Shown in pieces: positions 1 through 9,982 of a stretch of 64,000 nt of DNA (positions within the stretch are counted from its first letter, which is position 1; every line of letters starts with the position of its first letter). Made by a program: the position numbers and the translations under genes. The notes beneath the pieces are model-generated. The model saw nothing but the letters and a program-made list of their open reading frames with translations. It was not told the origin of the DNA and made no database searches. The DNA is from Orbilia blumenaviensis (lineage: Eukaryota > Ascomycota > Orbiliomycetes > Orbiliales > Orbiliaceae). Where the stretch lies: assembly GCA_036872755.1 (NCBI GenBank), contig JAVHNS010000005.1:1302001-1366000 (forward strand), given 5' to 3'.

Positions 1-611
1 TTTGCATGCTACGAGCGTCATGTAGGAATCTTCGAGAGGACTATGAAGCAAAATTGCATCAATATAGTTGATGAACTCTCCATTCCCAGTGAGAGCAGCC
101 GTTCGTGATGATTCCGGGTTCAAATTGGCGATAGATGACGTGGCTGATTCTGCTATCTGATCTGGGATGGACTTTGATTTGTCGAAGGGTTTTTCGCCCT
201 CATAGTCATGGTGGAACTTGGCTGGCGTGAATTTCGTTTGAATCTGCCCAACATGCAACACCACATCAGCTTTATCGCCTAGAAGACAATAGACAGCTTG
301 GAACTGCAGACCCAGATTTGTTGCCTTCTTTGTTCGGGCAGCTGACCATCTGCTTCGAGCCATGCCTTCAATCCGAACCCAGCACCCTTTTCGTTATAAT
401 ATTTTGGCCAGTTGGCCAGATCGAAGTTGCGATAGCCCAGTGATAACGCTTTGTGAATCAGCGCGCTTGTATCTTCGAAACGGCAAGCGGTACCATATAT
501 CAGTTCCCCTCTTGCTTTATTTCCTGGTACCGGATCCATATCTCCAGGTTGACGACTAGTCGCGAAGAACAGTAGCGTTGTGACAGATATCTTTTTATTC
601 GGGCTTCTCAT
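1..611 (-). CDS. Aldo/keto reductase, partial (3' end outside the window)
   Basis: NAD(P)H-dependent oxidoreductase of the aldo/keto reductase superfamily; the substrate cannot be told. Visible landmarks are the early strand GELIYGTA, the segment FDLANWPKYYNEKGAG (the usual D-x4-Y-x-NE region with the catalytic Asp and Tyr), QTKFT (catalytic Lys) and DAILLHSP (catalytic His), so all four active-site positions seem present. One 68-bp intron at 244-311 (GTCTGC...GGGCAG) joins the exons so that IWIQTKFT reads through; unspliced, the frame hits a stop at 279. Start: ATG at 611 is the first in frame, but the Met at 539, closer to the conserved strand, may be the true start. About 181 codons are visible and the gene runs off the left edge. 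Its upstream side faces the beta-lactamase-like gene. Confidence 0.85.
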
Positions 612-1719
612 TCGTCCACATATGAGTTCGAAGGATATTGTTAATGTTAATTTTCATGGCCAGAGATAATGCCTGACCGCCCTTAAGAGCAGTCGGGATA
701 GAGAAATCCTGCGGGCGGGGGATTTGTATGGTGAACGATGCACGGCTGCTGGGCCCCACTTTTGCTGGACTGTTCTTTTATTAAGAGCAACCAGAACTAC
801 CTACATATACATACATACTGTGCAGTCAATGACCGACTGCTCTTTTGTCCCAACTCTGGCCTGCAGACCACCCGACCTGCAGGCCGTCCCGCCCACCAGC
901 CTGCCTGTCTACCTGCCTACCGACACTATTACGTTCACAACTTCACGGCCTGCCGAAATCCGTATAATTTACCTAGGTACCTACCTACCTATCTATGGAT
1001 AAAATAATAGTGGCACCAGCTAAAGGTTATAAAATGGAACTTCAAAATCTCAATAACATTTGTGTTATACTGTTATCATTTTTTTGTTGTCGTTGAGTTG
1101 ACGTCAAGCTAGACTTTTCGCTATACCAATTTTGGTGGGTTTGGTGATGATTTCGCTTGCCTAGTGGAACCGCTAACTTGGTTCTGGTTTAACGTCTCGC
1201 AAATTGCGTGATCGGCGGCCCGGCTCATTGGATGGATAATGCAACACACTCTTGTATTCTGACTATAATACATCCCCAAATGCCCTTTGGTGAAGAACAA
1301 ATAACTAAGGCAACGAGACCGACTAAGGCTCAAAAGAAACTATTTACAAAATAAAACATAATCAACCCCCAATGATAGTCTTAGCCATCTTAAAAAATAA
1401 AAATCACTGCCCACAAAGCTGTTTTGGTAGTAGGTCTCATTATGTGATCTTACAGATCCATAATGAATATCTTTCAAGAAGTGTATAATCTCAAACAAAC
1501 CTTGCAGGTCTATGACCTTATCTCACGCCAATTTTTGTCATCGCACAAAAAACGATGCCTTTCTGTTACGCTAGGTTTGACAATGAGGCCAAGCTTTTGG
1601 TTTGCCAGAGTCTCATTATAACCGGACGAGGCTGCTCATTACAAGACGAGGCTGTTCTCATTGACGTGTTTGCAATTTTTCCCCTCCCGAATAATTTTAT
1701 ATTGTACACCAAATCCAAC

Positions 1720-1852
1720 AAAACCCTGGCAAAATATTATGAAGTCATGGAATTTTAGTTTTTTAATATAATAGTTCTTAAATACCAGCTAAAACCTTGG
1801 CAAAATATCATGAAGTTGTGGAATTTAATTATATAATAATTCTTAAATACCT
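1720..1852. repeat. Diverged tandem duplication, 2 copies of about 62-68 bp
   Basis: Copy 1 (1720-1787) and copy 2 (1791-1852) share the order AAAACCYTGGCAAAATAT, YATGAAGT, TGGAATTT and TTCTTAAATACC. Most substitutions are C/T or G/A, plus a few indels. The unit is not in a gene. Confidence 0.7.
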
Positions 1853-1869
1853 AGGTAGCTACCTAGGTA
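1848..1869. repeat. 22-bp perfect palindrome
   Basis: TACCTAGGTA, then GC, then TACCTAGGTA: the whole 22 bp equals its own reverse complement. It is two copies of the 10-bp palindrome TACCTAGGTA around a GC centre, at the right edge of the duplicated block. It could form a cruciform; no function is evident. Confidence 0.85.
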
Positions 1870-2183
1870 GGTATTATATTCACATATTTAAAGGTTTTGA
1901 TTTGTTAGGTACCTACCTAATATAGTTCTTTTGTTTCTTAACATGCAGGATAAACACTATTCATACTGTGGTCTTATTGCACCATCACTATTACTAGGCA
2001 TTACACCCATCGCCGGTCTCCAGGATATCACGGCCGTCGGCTTGACGTCAAAACCCGGTCCCGGATACAGATAACATCTGTTAGCAAGGCCCAGCGCGCT
2101 CTAACGTTCTCGGTTTCATCTATCGCCGTCGTTGTAACTTTGTATCCCAAGTTTCCGAAACCTCCTACGCAACAAGGGAGAAG

Positions 2184-2231
2184 GCTGACACACCCGGTGT
2201 AACTAACGCTGACGCACCGGGCGCAACTAAC
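2184..2231. repeat. 24-bp direct tandem repeat, 2 copies
   Basis: Copies at 2184-2207 and 2208-2231 begin GCTGAC and end CAACTAAC or TAACTAAC. They lie about 90 bp upstream of the ATG of the beta-lactamase-like gene, within its probable promoter or 5' leader. Most differences are transitions. Confidence 0.7.
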
Positions 2232-2322
2232 GTAAGCACTAATCGATATATATCAATACGGCCATATGCCATCTTGAAATCTATTAATGATAGATAAATT
2301 ACATCCTTAGGAACCTCGGAAA

Positions 2323-4158
2323 ATGCAACGAAGTGACCGAAGACGATATACACGTGCGCTCCAGTCGAGAATCGCTAGCATAAACACGATTTGCGAGATA
2401 TCAGGTGCAGCTGGTCTCAGTTGCGGTGTCATTCACGATGGAGAGCGGATCTTTACGCATCATTTTGGCTTCAGAAATGTCGAGGGAGAGGCACCATGCG
2501 ACGATGACACCATTTATGCTGTCGGATCATTGACCAAGGCTTTCACAGCCACGGCTTGCGCTATTGCCGTTGAAGAAGGGAAACTGGACTGGACTACCCC
2601 GATCAAAAAACAGCTTCCTGGATTTAAATTCTCAGACGATTGCATCAATGATGATCTAAATCTTGAGGATATTCTCTGCCAACGGTCCGGCCTCGCAAAT
2701 CCCATCGGCGTATGGTTGGGTAAAAACAATGAAATATTACTTGAAAACGATCAGCTTACCCAGACATGCAACAACCTGCCTATGATGGACAACTTTAGGA
2801 CAGGCTTTCGGTACAACAATCTCCTATATTCTTTAGCAGGTCAATTAGTAGGGCGGGCATACAGTGATAACAACCTACCAACAGGCTACATGAATATGTT
2901 GCACGATAAAATATTCAAGCCGCTAGGACTCACTAGAACCAGCTTCGATGTTGACCCGTTAGAAAGTAACGTTGCCAAGGGCTATACAACTCTAGATAAT
3001 GGTCAATTACATGAGCTGGCATATCCTGGACTGAATAGCGAAGCTGGCGGCGTTCTAGCGCCGTGTGGAGGAATACGCAGTAGCCTCAAAGACATGCTAA
3101 CCTGGACTGATGAATTAATCACGTCGGCTCAGGACCGCAAACCATTAAAATCCCGCAAGGAATTCTCAAATATAATAATCGATAGTTCCTGCAACCAGCA
3201 CAAGCCCTCGTCAATACTTGAGATGTTACGACCGGCTTTCTGTCTTGGGAGAGCGAAAAGACCTGCGAGAAAAGCAGCCCCACTATACGACAACGGGATC
3301 CCGCTTCGCGGAGAAAAAGGAAACTGCGACAATGTTGTCCTACAGAAAAGTTCTTTACTGTTTGCTCCTCGTAATGCAGCCATGGCTTCTTTCGCGCTGG
3401 ACCAAGAATCACTATCCGAGACCTCCTACGCATTTGGTTGGTGCCGCCAAAGCACCCCAACAAAATTCAGCCTTTTCAGCAAGAATCGAAGCTTAATTCC
3501 GGACGAAATACCACTGATTGGGGCAGGGAACTCTTCAGTACTTACACTTCCACATATTGGAAGTCTCCCCGGATTCGCCTCTATAGCAATACTAATTCCA
3601 GAACTACGGTGCAGCATAGTCGTTCTTGCTAACGCAGAAACCCTAGGCGATGTAACGGATTGGGTCTCCCAACTACTGCTCGAAGCAATCGTCACCCCTC
3701 ACAGTCGTACGGATTTTGAAGATTTGGCTCGAAAGGCTGCTAGGGAAGACCAAAATTTTTTCAAGAAAACCATTATGTGTCCCTATCAAAAAGAAAAACG
3801 AATTAACGAGCCAAGCGGATCTCCAGATGATTTTATAGGCACCTACTCTGCTCTAGGAGGAAGCTTTAAATTAGTCGTTGAAGTAAAGCCAAATCTTCAA
3901 CACGAACAAAATTCCAGTTCCCAACTAGTACTTAAGGTAGCCGGTAAAGAGAGCCAGTCCTACGATCTTTCTTATTATGACTTAGATAGTTGGGGTTTCC
4001 TACCGGATATCAACGATCTGAAACTGGAGGCTATCCCCTACCAAGACTGGGAATCCTTTATCCTAAGATTCAAACGCAACAATGGGAAAGTTTGCGGGGT
4101 CACATGGAAGCTAGATGACGGAATGGAGAATACTTTCTTTGAACGAAATGGTCCTTGA
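2323..4158 (+). CDS. Beta-lactamase/penicillin-binding-like serine hydrolase, intronless
   Basis: 611-residue single-exon protein of the serine beta-lactamase-like (class C/esterase) superfamily. The catalytic tetrad segment is S69-L-T-K72, the second motif is Y164-N-N166, and a third H-x-G-type motif is seen in HIGSLPGF. An RSGL segment (about 121-124), typical of the family, follows the first motif. The C-terminal 150 residues look like the lipocalin-like tail found on many fungal members. In fungi such proteins act as hydrolases, esterases or transesterases, often beside metabolite genes; antibiotic hydrolysis should not be assumed. There is no signal peptide or membrane segment. ATG 2323 is the first in-frame Met. 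Lack of introns and frequent A/T-ending codons (ATA, TTA, CTA) set it apart from the intron-rich genes to the right. Confidence 0.9.
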   Translation: MQRSDRRRYTRALQSRIASINTICEISGAAGLSCGVIHDGERIFTHHFGFRNVEGEAPCDDDTIYAVGSLTKAFTATACAIAVEEGKLDWTTPIKKQLPGFKFSDDCINDDLNLEDILCQRSGLANPIGVWLGKNNEILLENDQLTQTCNNLPMMDNFRTGFRYNNLLYSLAGQLVGRAYSDNNLPTGYMNMLHDKIFKPLGLTRTSFDVDPLESNVAKGYTTLDNGQLHELAYPGLNSEAGGVLAPCGGIRSSLKDMLTWTDELITSAQDRKPLKSRKEFSNIIIDSSCNQHKPSSILEMLRPAFCLGRAKRPARKAAPLYDNGIPLRGEKGNCDNVVLQKSSLLFAPRNAAMASFALDQESLSETSYAFGWCRQSTPTKFSLFSKNRSLIPDEIPLIGAGNSSVLTLPHIGSLPGFASIAILIPELRCSIVVLANAETLGDVTDWVSQLLLEAIVTPHSRTDFEDLARKAAREDQNFFKKTIMCPYQKEKRINEPSGSPDDFIGTYSALGGSFKLVVEVKPNLQHEQNSSSQLVLKVAGKESQSYDLSYYDLDSWGFLPDINDLKLEAIPYQDWESFILRFKRNNGKVCGVTWKLDDGMENTFFERNGP

Positions 4159-5040
4159 GTCAGTCCAGTCGCCCAGAGTCGTTCCCTTTCTTCCCTTTCT
4201 TTGTTTCTTTTGCTTTTCTTTTCCTTGAACAACATGTTCTCTATTTCGGGCCCCTGTTGTCCCAATTTTCGACATGTATTACTAACTGCTTGACCAACTT
4301 GTATACTATTGGCTAAAATCGTGCGTTGAAATAATTTCCCAGAGAATTTTGGAGTGGAATGGTCTCGCTGGGAATGGAATGAATTCCGTCAGCACGCATC
4401 GTCGTGCATGGTATTCAAGGTCTCGGACGGCTTGTGTCTCGGTGATTTGGTTATAAGGCGCATTCTAGGTCATGTCATGTCGACCATGTATCGCAACCGC
4501 CACAACTCAGACAAGATAACCTGAACTGGTCTCATGTGTATGATTGGTTGTATGCCCCACGGCTGTTCGCTATCCCCAAAAGGACATCCACACACCAACG
4601 CACGGGTACCGGCATCAACAACAACCCGAAATTCTTAATGTTCATGATCACTGAACAATCAGCTCAGTACGTGTATGGCCCCGGTTGGGCACGACCAAAA
4701 ACTAAAAATATGTACCAGAGTATGAGGTACAGTAGCGGTACAAGTATCCAGACACTCGAGGATGCATATCAATGACGAAACCCGCATGAGGCGGGCAAAT
4801 ATACTATTGATAACCAAAGCGTCGCTAAGCTTCCATGGTGGGGTGATTAGCGAAGAATTGTATGTCGGTGCGTCTTCGAGCCGCCATCATACAAATGCAA
4901 AGGATAAATAAATACGGTACTGCCTCCGCTTTACCAGGTTTTGTTTTTATTTTCGTCCAGAACCCCAACACTACCCTCGATAAGAATTAAAAACCATAGA
5001 CACGCCTGCCGACGAAGATTTCACTATCCAAACACAAAAG

Positions 5041-5220
5041 ATGCCTAGTTCTGAGCCCCCACAAGATGAAAATCGGGAAGAGGACAATCTTAGCCAACCA
5101 TGGAAAACGTGGATAAAAGACATCCAGAACAGCGAGGAATACCCCAACCCCCCTGGGCCGGAAGATGGGGATGGGGATGGAGATGGGGAGGGTGGCACCG
5201 GAACGACACCAATAGGATAA
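5041..5220 (+). CDS. Possible small acidic ORF (59 aa), doubtful
   Basis: ATG to TAA frame of 59 codons. It is rich in Glu, Asp and Pro, with a repeated Asp-Gly run (about residues 47-53) encoded by a GATGGG repeat. I recognise no family. Composition alone keeps it open, so it may be chance; a GTAAGT string at about 5246 could mark a transcript intron. Listed only because its composition is protein-like. Confidence 0.15.
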   Translation: MPSSEPPQDENREEDNLSQPWKTWIKDIQNSEEYPNPPGPEDGDGDGDGEGGTGTTPIG

Positions 5221-6454
5221 CTTCTCATCCCTTCAAGGCACCTAGGTAAGTCCAATTTCTTTAAGCACTCTAAGCCACAATTGCAGGCAGAGTTTCCTCA
5301 AGCCTCGAATTGACTGTTCCATAAACTCACAGAACTTATCGAATGGCCCACCAAGGAGTCACCACGATGTGAACCCCATTTTAAACACACTCCCTAATTT
5401 CGACGCCGTAACCAATTTCTCCTACCCCCAATGACAAATAACCGGGTAGCCTGAGAGTATTTGCTATTGTTTGATTTCGATCAATAAACTTCTTGCTATT
5501 TATGCAACTCACTACACGACAAACTGAGGATGAAAATCATGTAGCTATATTCCTTTGTGGATTCTAATTATTTTATAAGATGGATGAAGTCAAGACATGA
5601 ATTCTCTTTTCATACCTATTGAAGTCAGTTATATTTCTTTTAGCCTACAGGTTTATCAACTTAGTGATAACGACACACTTTTTGAAATTTCTTTATTCTA
5701 AAATACCCCATTCTGAACTTCAGCCAGTATTAGTAACCTTACTGACATCGTCTATCGTCTATCACCCTCAAGCATTACAAACCAGCGGACGAAAATTTCT
5801 CTTTCTCGGAGCTCTGAAGTCCTACAAGGGCGGAGATAAAGGCTGAACAATTTGCCCATGACTTCTCCGGAGCAGCATGCATCGCCGAGGTTGATGGATA
5901 TATCGCTCAAAGATATTTATTGGTTGATTGGTACCCGGGGCAATTGAATCCACAGATGCATGCAGTGGAATTCAGGTATTTAAAATCCAGGCCAGCGAAA
6001 GCTCCAAAAAAAGAAAAATAAAATAATATGTTTGTGTCCCTGCAAAGTTTGTCTCTTAGGCGGTGGCATTTAACTAGGCATTCTGGGGCTAAGATGCATG
6101 AACAACTGGGCACCTACTGAAAATTCGAAGTCTGAGTACGAAACAGGTAGTGTGGTGCCCCCGTAGATTTCTGACTGCTCGCAGATTAAGAAAAAAATAC
6201 GTAAACACGCGTCTACATTACCCCGCTTCGTTTCTGAAGTAGCAATCAAAGGGCAATATTCTCAGGATTTTTAACCGCTAGGACACGATATATATGCTCC
6301 GATAGCCTCAACAATCGTGGTGATACATGCGAATGATTTGAGTATAAAGTAGGTATTTATAGAGCCTTTGATTGCCTCTACTGACTGTACTAGTATAGTA
6401 CTGCATTTGCGAATTACCTTTTATCGTTGATCACCAAGAACTTAACCCCGTCCC

Positions 6455-6526
6455 CGCTTCTACCCCTCCCACTTCTACCCCCACTTCTACCCCTCCCGCT
6501 TTTACCCCTCCCGCTTTTACCCCCCC
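6455..6526 (+). repeat. Pyrimidine-rich tandem repeat (about 15-bp unit) abutting an ATG
   Basis: About five imperfect units of the type CGCTTYTACCCCTCC run from 6455 to 6526 and end 7 bp before the oxygenase ATG at 6534. Units differ by C/T changes and small length changes. It occupies the 5' leader or transcription-start region, where fungal promoters often have CT-rich tracts. Confidence 0.8.
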
Positions 6527-6533
6527 AAAAAGA

Positions 6534-7801
6534 ATGGCACTCATAGTTGAGCCTCCCCATATAGTCAGAGCCGATATTGGTTACCTTAAAAATACCCCTC
6601 TGTACGACCACGAAAAACCCTTCTCATCTGGAATAAACTTTGCAAAGCTAGTTCCAGGAGGCCGAAACTCCAATATATCTTCGGAAAGACACAAATTAGA
6701 AATCGAAGATGTGCGTGGTAAAGAGTCGGAACTTACATTCGAAAGGGATGGCTGCCGGATCATCCGACATTCCACCCAGATATCTGATTTGCTAGATCCC
6801 AAAGCTATCGAATCCCGCTATGTGAAAGAGTGTGAGGAGTTAGTGAAACGTGAGATGAAAGCAGATTTTGTCCACATTTTCAATTGGCTGGTGAGTCTCG
6901 ATTACGCCATCCCGAGATCCTGATGAGATTACTGGCGCCGATGGAATACATTCATGTTTTCTAGAGAGATTTTAAGATCTAATTCTAGGGGTAGATCAGA
7001 AAGAGGGAGATAAGCCCAAATGATCCGCGGGACACGGTAGACCGTGTAGCTTTCATAGCACATAAAGGTATAAATGGCTTCCAGGGATAACATTGAGAGC
7101 TATGCAGCTAGTACCGACCTGCGGAAGACCGTAACAGCTTCGAAAGTTAGGCTAACCACACACATATATAAGATAACACCCAAAAGTCTGCATATGCACG
7201 TTTAGAAAAGCACCTGCCCCTGCAAGCAGCGGAGTTGAGTAAAAACATGCGATATCAAATCATCAAGTATGGAGTTTATCTCCTTGCCCTGTCTTTCTGA
7301 TATAGTATATTTTGATACGACCTTTAGTAACATGCCTTTGTGCCAGTGTCTGGCGGCCCGTGGTTGATGTTGTCGAGGACTGCCCTCTCGCCTTCTGTCA
7401 TCCAGAAAGCACCAGTGAATTGGATGAGGTGCCCGGCGATGTGGTTAAGCGCGACTATATTGGAGAGGTATATTATATGAAGCATCGCCCAGAATCAGAA
7501 CCAAGATGGTTTTATCTGAACCAACAAACCAAGGATGAAGTATGGTTATTCAAGAGTTTTGACTCTCATCCCTCAGAAGGTGAAACAAAAGGTACGTAAT
7601 TGATATTTCAGTATGATAACTCGACTTTTTACGTGATTCCGGAAATGAACGCTAATTTATTTTTGTCTCAACAAAGCTCTCTTCCATTGTACCTTTATCA
7701 ACCCAGAAAGGCCCCCGGATTTCACGCCGCGGATTAGCATCGAAGTAAGGGCCATGGTGTTTCACAGTCTGGAGAGCCCCGATAAGGGCCCAGATTCATA
7801 G
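6534..7801 (+). CDS. CmcJ/AsaB-like Fe(II)/2-oxoglutarate oxygenase, 5 exons
   Basis: 297-residue member of the fungal family related to 7-alpha-cephem-methoxylase P8 (CmcJ) and AsaB, non-haem iron oxygenases linked to secondary metabolism; the substrate is unknown. Exons: 6534-6890, 6995-7067, 7173-7266, 7347-7591, 7677-7801 (introns 104, 105, 80 and 85 bp). Family landmarks in order: YLKNTPLYDHEKPF near the N-terminus, IEDVRGKE, FNWL, the metal-binding H142-K-D144 formed across intron 2, LEKHLP, YQIINVWRPV formed across intron 3, DCPLAFC, WFYL, LFKSFDS, then FHCTFINP (candidate distal His) and PRISIEVR at the end. Full length and no missing motif, so I read it as intact. The ATG at 7312 lies inside intron 3 and is not a start. 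The Met at 6534 follows a pyrimidine-rich repeat by 7 bp. Confidence 0.88.
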
Positions 7802-9982
7802 GTGATTGTTTACAAAGCGACAGACCTACTTGGAACAAGATTAAAGATATTCTACAGAATACCGCGTTAAAAATAATGTTTTGACAGAATAGTTTCCTTC
7901 AAAGTATTTGTCATACCTATCTCTATAGAGTGGACTACCTATAAGCGGAATGAGTAGGCAGGAGGCGTGATTTCAATTATTGGCTTCGTCAATCTAAGGA
8001 CTTCTCAAAGCTGAGTTTATAGTATAGATAAATGACTTTTACGACCCCCTGCTGATAGACGGCTATCTTTTTTGGAATTTATGGTGATCTAAAAAGTTTT
8101 TAAATTTTCTTGTGTTACTAAACTGTTTATTATACGTGCACTCCACAATCCGCGACTAACTGCAAACCGGCAACTAGGATTAGGATTAAAATTGAAGCGA
8201 GGTAGAACTGAGGCGGTTCACTGGTTACGTAGAGATAGTTCATTGTCGTAATTATTCGGGAACGTTCCTCCATATACTTGTCTCAAACCCGAACAACAGA
8301 TTGGTTATCGCAGGCTAAAACATCAATCTTCGAAAGATGAAGGCCTGAAATCAAACAGGGCTCTATCCCCTTGCAAGGAGGATATAATTTGTTCTGCAGA
8401 CCTAAGTAGAGATTCTTTTCAAGAATGCATCAGGATAACTATAGGCAATATCCAAGTAGTATTTTGGATCGAAGCAAACCACACGACATAACCCAGCCCA
8501 AATATCCAGAAGAAGGCGCTATTCAGAACCAAACTAAGTAACTTATGAACTAGAATTCTCAGTGTTTTCTATGTGTTTGTTCTATGGCCTCTTCTGTGGA
8601 ACAACCAATAACGCCCTTTGCAAAATAAACGGGAAAAGACAAAAATTGGCGACAGACGGAAGTGGATCTAGAGGAACCAAGCTTAAGCGCTTAGAATTAA
8701 TTCCTAAAACACGATGCCCAAATAACTATCTTAGTCTTAATTTGGATATCTAAAATTGTTAGAATATAAACAAGCATCTACTATATTGTTGTTTTACAAA
8801 CACGTACTGATAACCAACAACTAAGCTACTATCAAGATTTTTGGATTTGGAGGGTGAAATAAACAATAAAAATGTGACTATGCTTACGAGTGCTTGCGAG
8901 TCACGGCAGCACGATAGTAAGTCTTAGGATGATTATAAATTATTGAACGAAGTGCTATTATATATGACTGCTATCTCTACATTTATACTGAAGGGTGTGC
9001 GTAGCACGGCGTTAGGCCGCGGCTCTCAAATCCACCGCATCAATGACCTTTCATCCGAGGACCAGCTTTGTGTTGTCTGGTTCCAACGAGACCAGACCAG
9101 ACTGGGTCCGGAGAGGTGTTGACCTTGTTGCATTCTGCGCACCACTGCGTTGGTGCCTGTGACCGAAATCCTTTGTGCCCGGACCCAAGCCTTGTACAAA
9201 GTCTCAAGGTCACCTAGCTACCATACCAAATAATAGCTAGTTACGACAGCATATGAACAAGAGAACTAAAACGAATGACTTCTATTGGCTGTACTAATAA
9301 AGGTGAATGTCTAAAACTAAACTAACGAGGGTACATGGGGTTTGAGCATTGTGACAAATATGTACGCATTAACTAGCGAGCAACAACGTGCCACTCTGAC
9401 CGCCACATAGTGCCCCGAAGTAATAGCCAAAATGTGTCAAAATGATGTATAATACAACACCATGCAAAATGTTTATATATTATTCAATCACTGGAGAAAA
9501 GCTGGACAATTACACTGCCAGGGATGGCCACTAAGCCTTTCGCTGTCTAACTATCTAGCTGTCTAGCTGTCTGGCCATCTATCTGTCCGGCTGTTTTACT
9601 ATCTGGCTATATATATTTTTTTCTAAACCCTAACCTAGTTGGGTAGGCTGGTGTCAGGCTGGTGGTTGAGCATAATTATAAAAAATTATTGTACTTATAC
9701 TTCGCTTAAATTTTAATATATAGGTATATTTTGTGAAGTTGTAATATATATTTCGCGCGATTTTGTACCATACACCGTTTTGACACATTTTGGTCACCAT
9801 AGTTTTGACCCCTTTTGTATGTATACATTTGTAACTTTTGGTTCGATATTATTAAACTTGTTTGGGTAGGCCTAGGACACAATCACGCTAAATACTTTAG
9901 ACCAGCGGCTATAATACTACCAGCTAGAACAATGATAAATATTGAAATCAAAGATATGTTTAAATATCAATATTGGGTGCCT
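7802..9982. other. AT-rich intergenic region with an inverted-repeat element
   Basis: No supported gene. The right part (9427-9793) is a transposon-like inverted-repeat element containing a short CTGTCTAG-type simple repeat (about 9541-9608). The left part, 7802-9426, shows only short chance frames. Confidence 0.55.
9427..9793. mobile_element. MITE-like element with 31-bp terminal inverted repeats
   Basis: The left end (9427-9457) and the reverse complement of the right end (9763-9793) both begin CCAAAATGTGTCAAAA. Over 31 positions 27 are identical, and all 4 differences are transitions. The interior (about 305 bp) is AT-rich, holds a CTGTCTAG/CTATCT simple repeat and encodes nothing. Size, inverted ends and lack of coding fit a non-autonomous DNA transposon (MITE). 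I cannot see a clear target-site duplication, so the exact ends are uncertain. Confidence 0.6.

Larger units (their letters stand above)
612..2322. other. AT-rich intergenic spacer with small repeats
   Basis: No supported gene. It separates the divergent reductase and beta-lactamase-like genes. It holds several TAGGTACCTACC-type strings (about 970-992, 1848-1876, 1905-1919), a diverged tandem duplication at 1720-1852, a 22-bp perfect palindrome and a 24-bp tandem pair just before the next gene. Short open frames here show no family resemblance. Confidence 0.6.
4159..6533. other. Intergenic spacer, no supported gene
   Basis: Between the beta-lactamase-like gene and the oxygenase. It includes an open frame at 4536-4775 (79 codons, no family resemblance), an acidic 59-codon frame at 5041-5220 described separately, and a pyrimidine-rich tandem repeat directly before the oxygenase start. 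Otherwise I see nothing. Confidence 0.5.

Noticed and set aside
6995..7266. Frameshift or pseudogene in the oxygenase
   Set aside because: Stops in the unspliced reading are removed by two canonical introns, and the resulting protein matches family motifs on both sides.
9626..9639. CCCTAA-containing string resembling a telomere repeat
   Set aside because: Only about one and a half units; too short to be an interstitial telomere.
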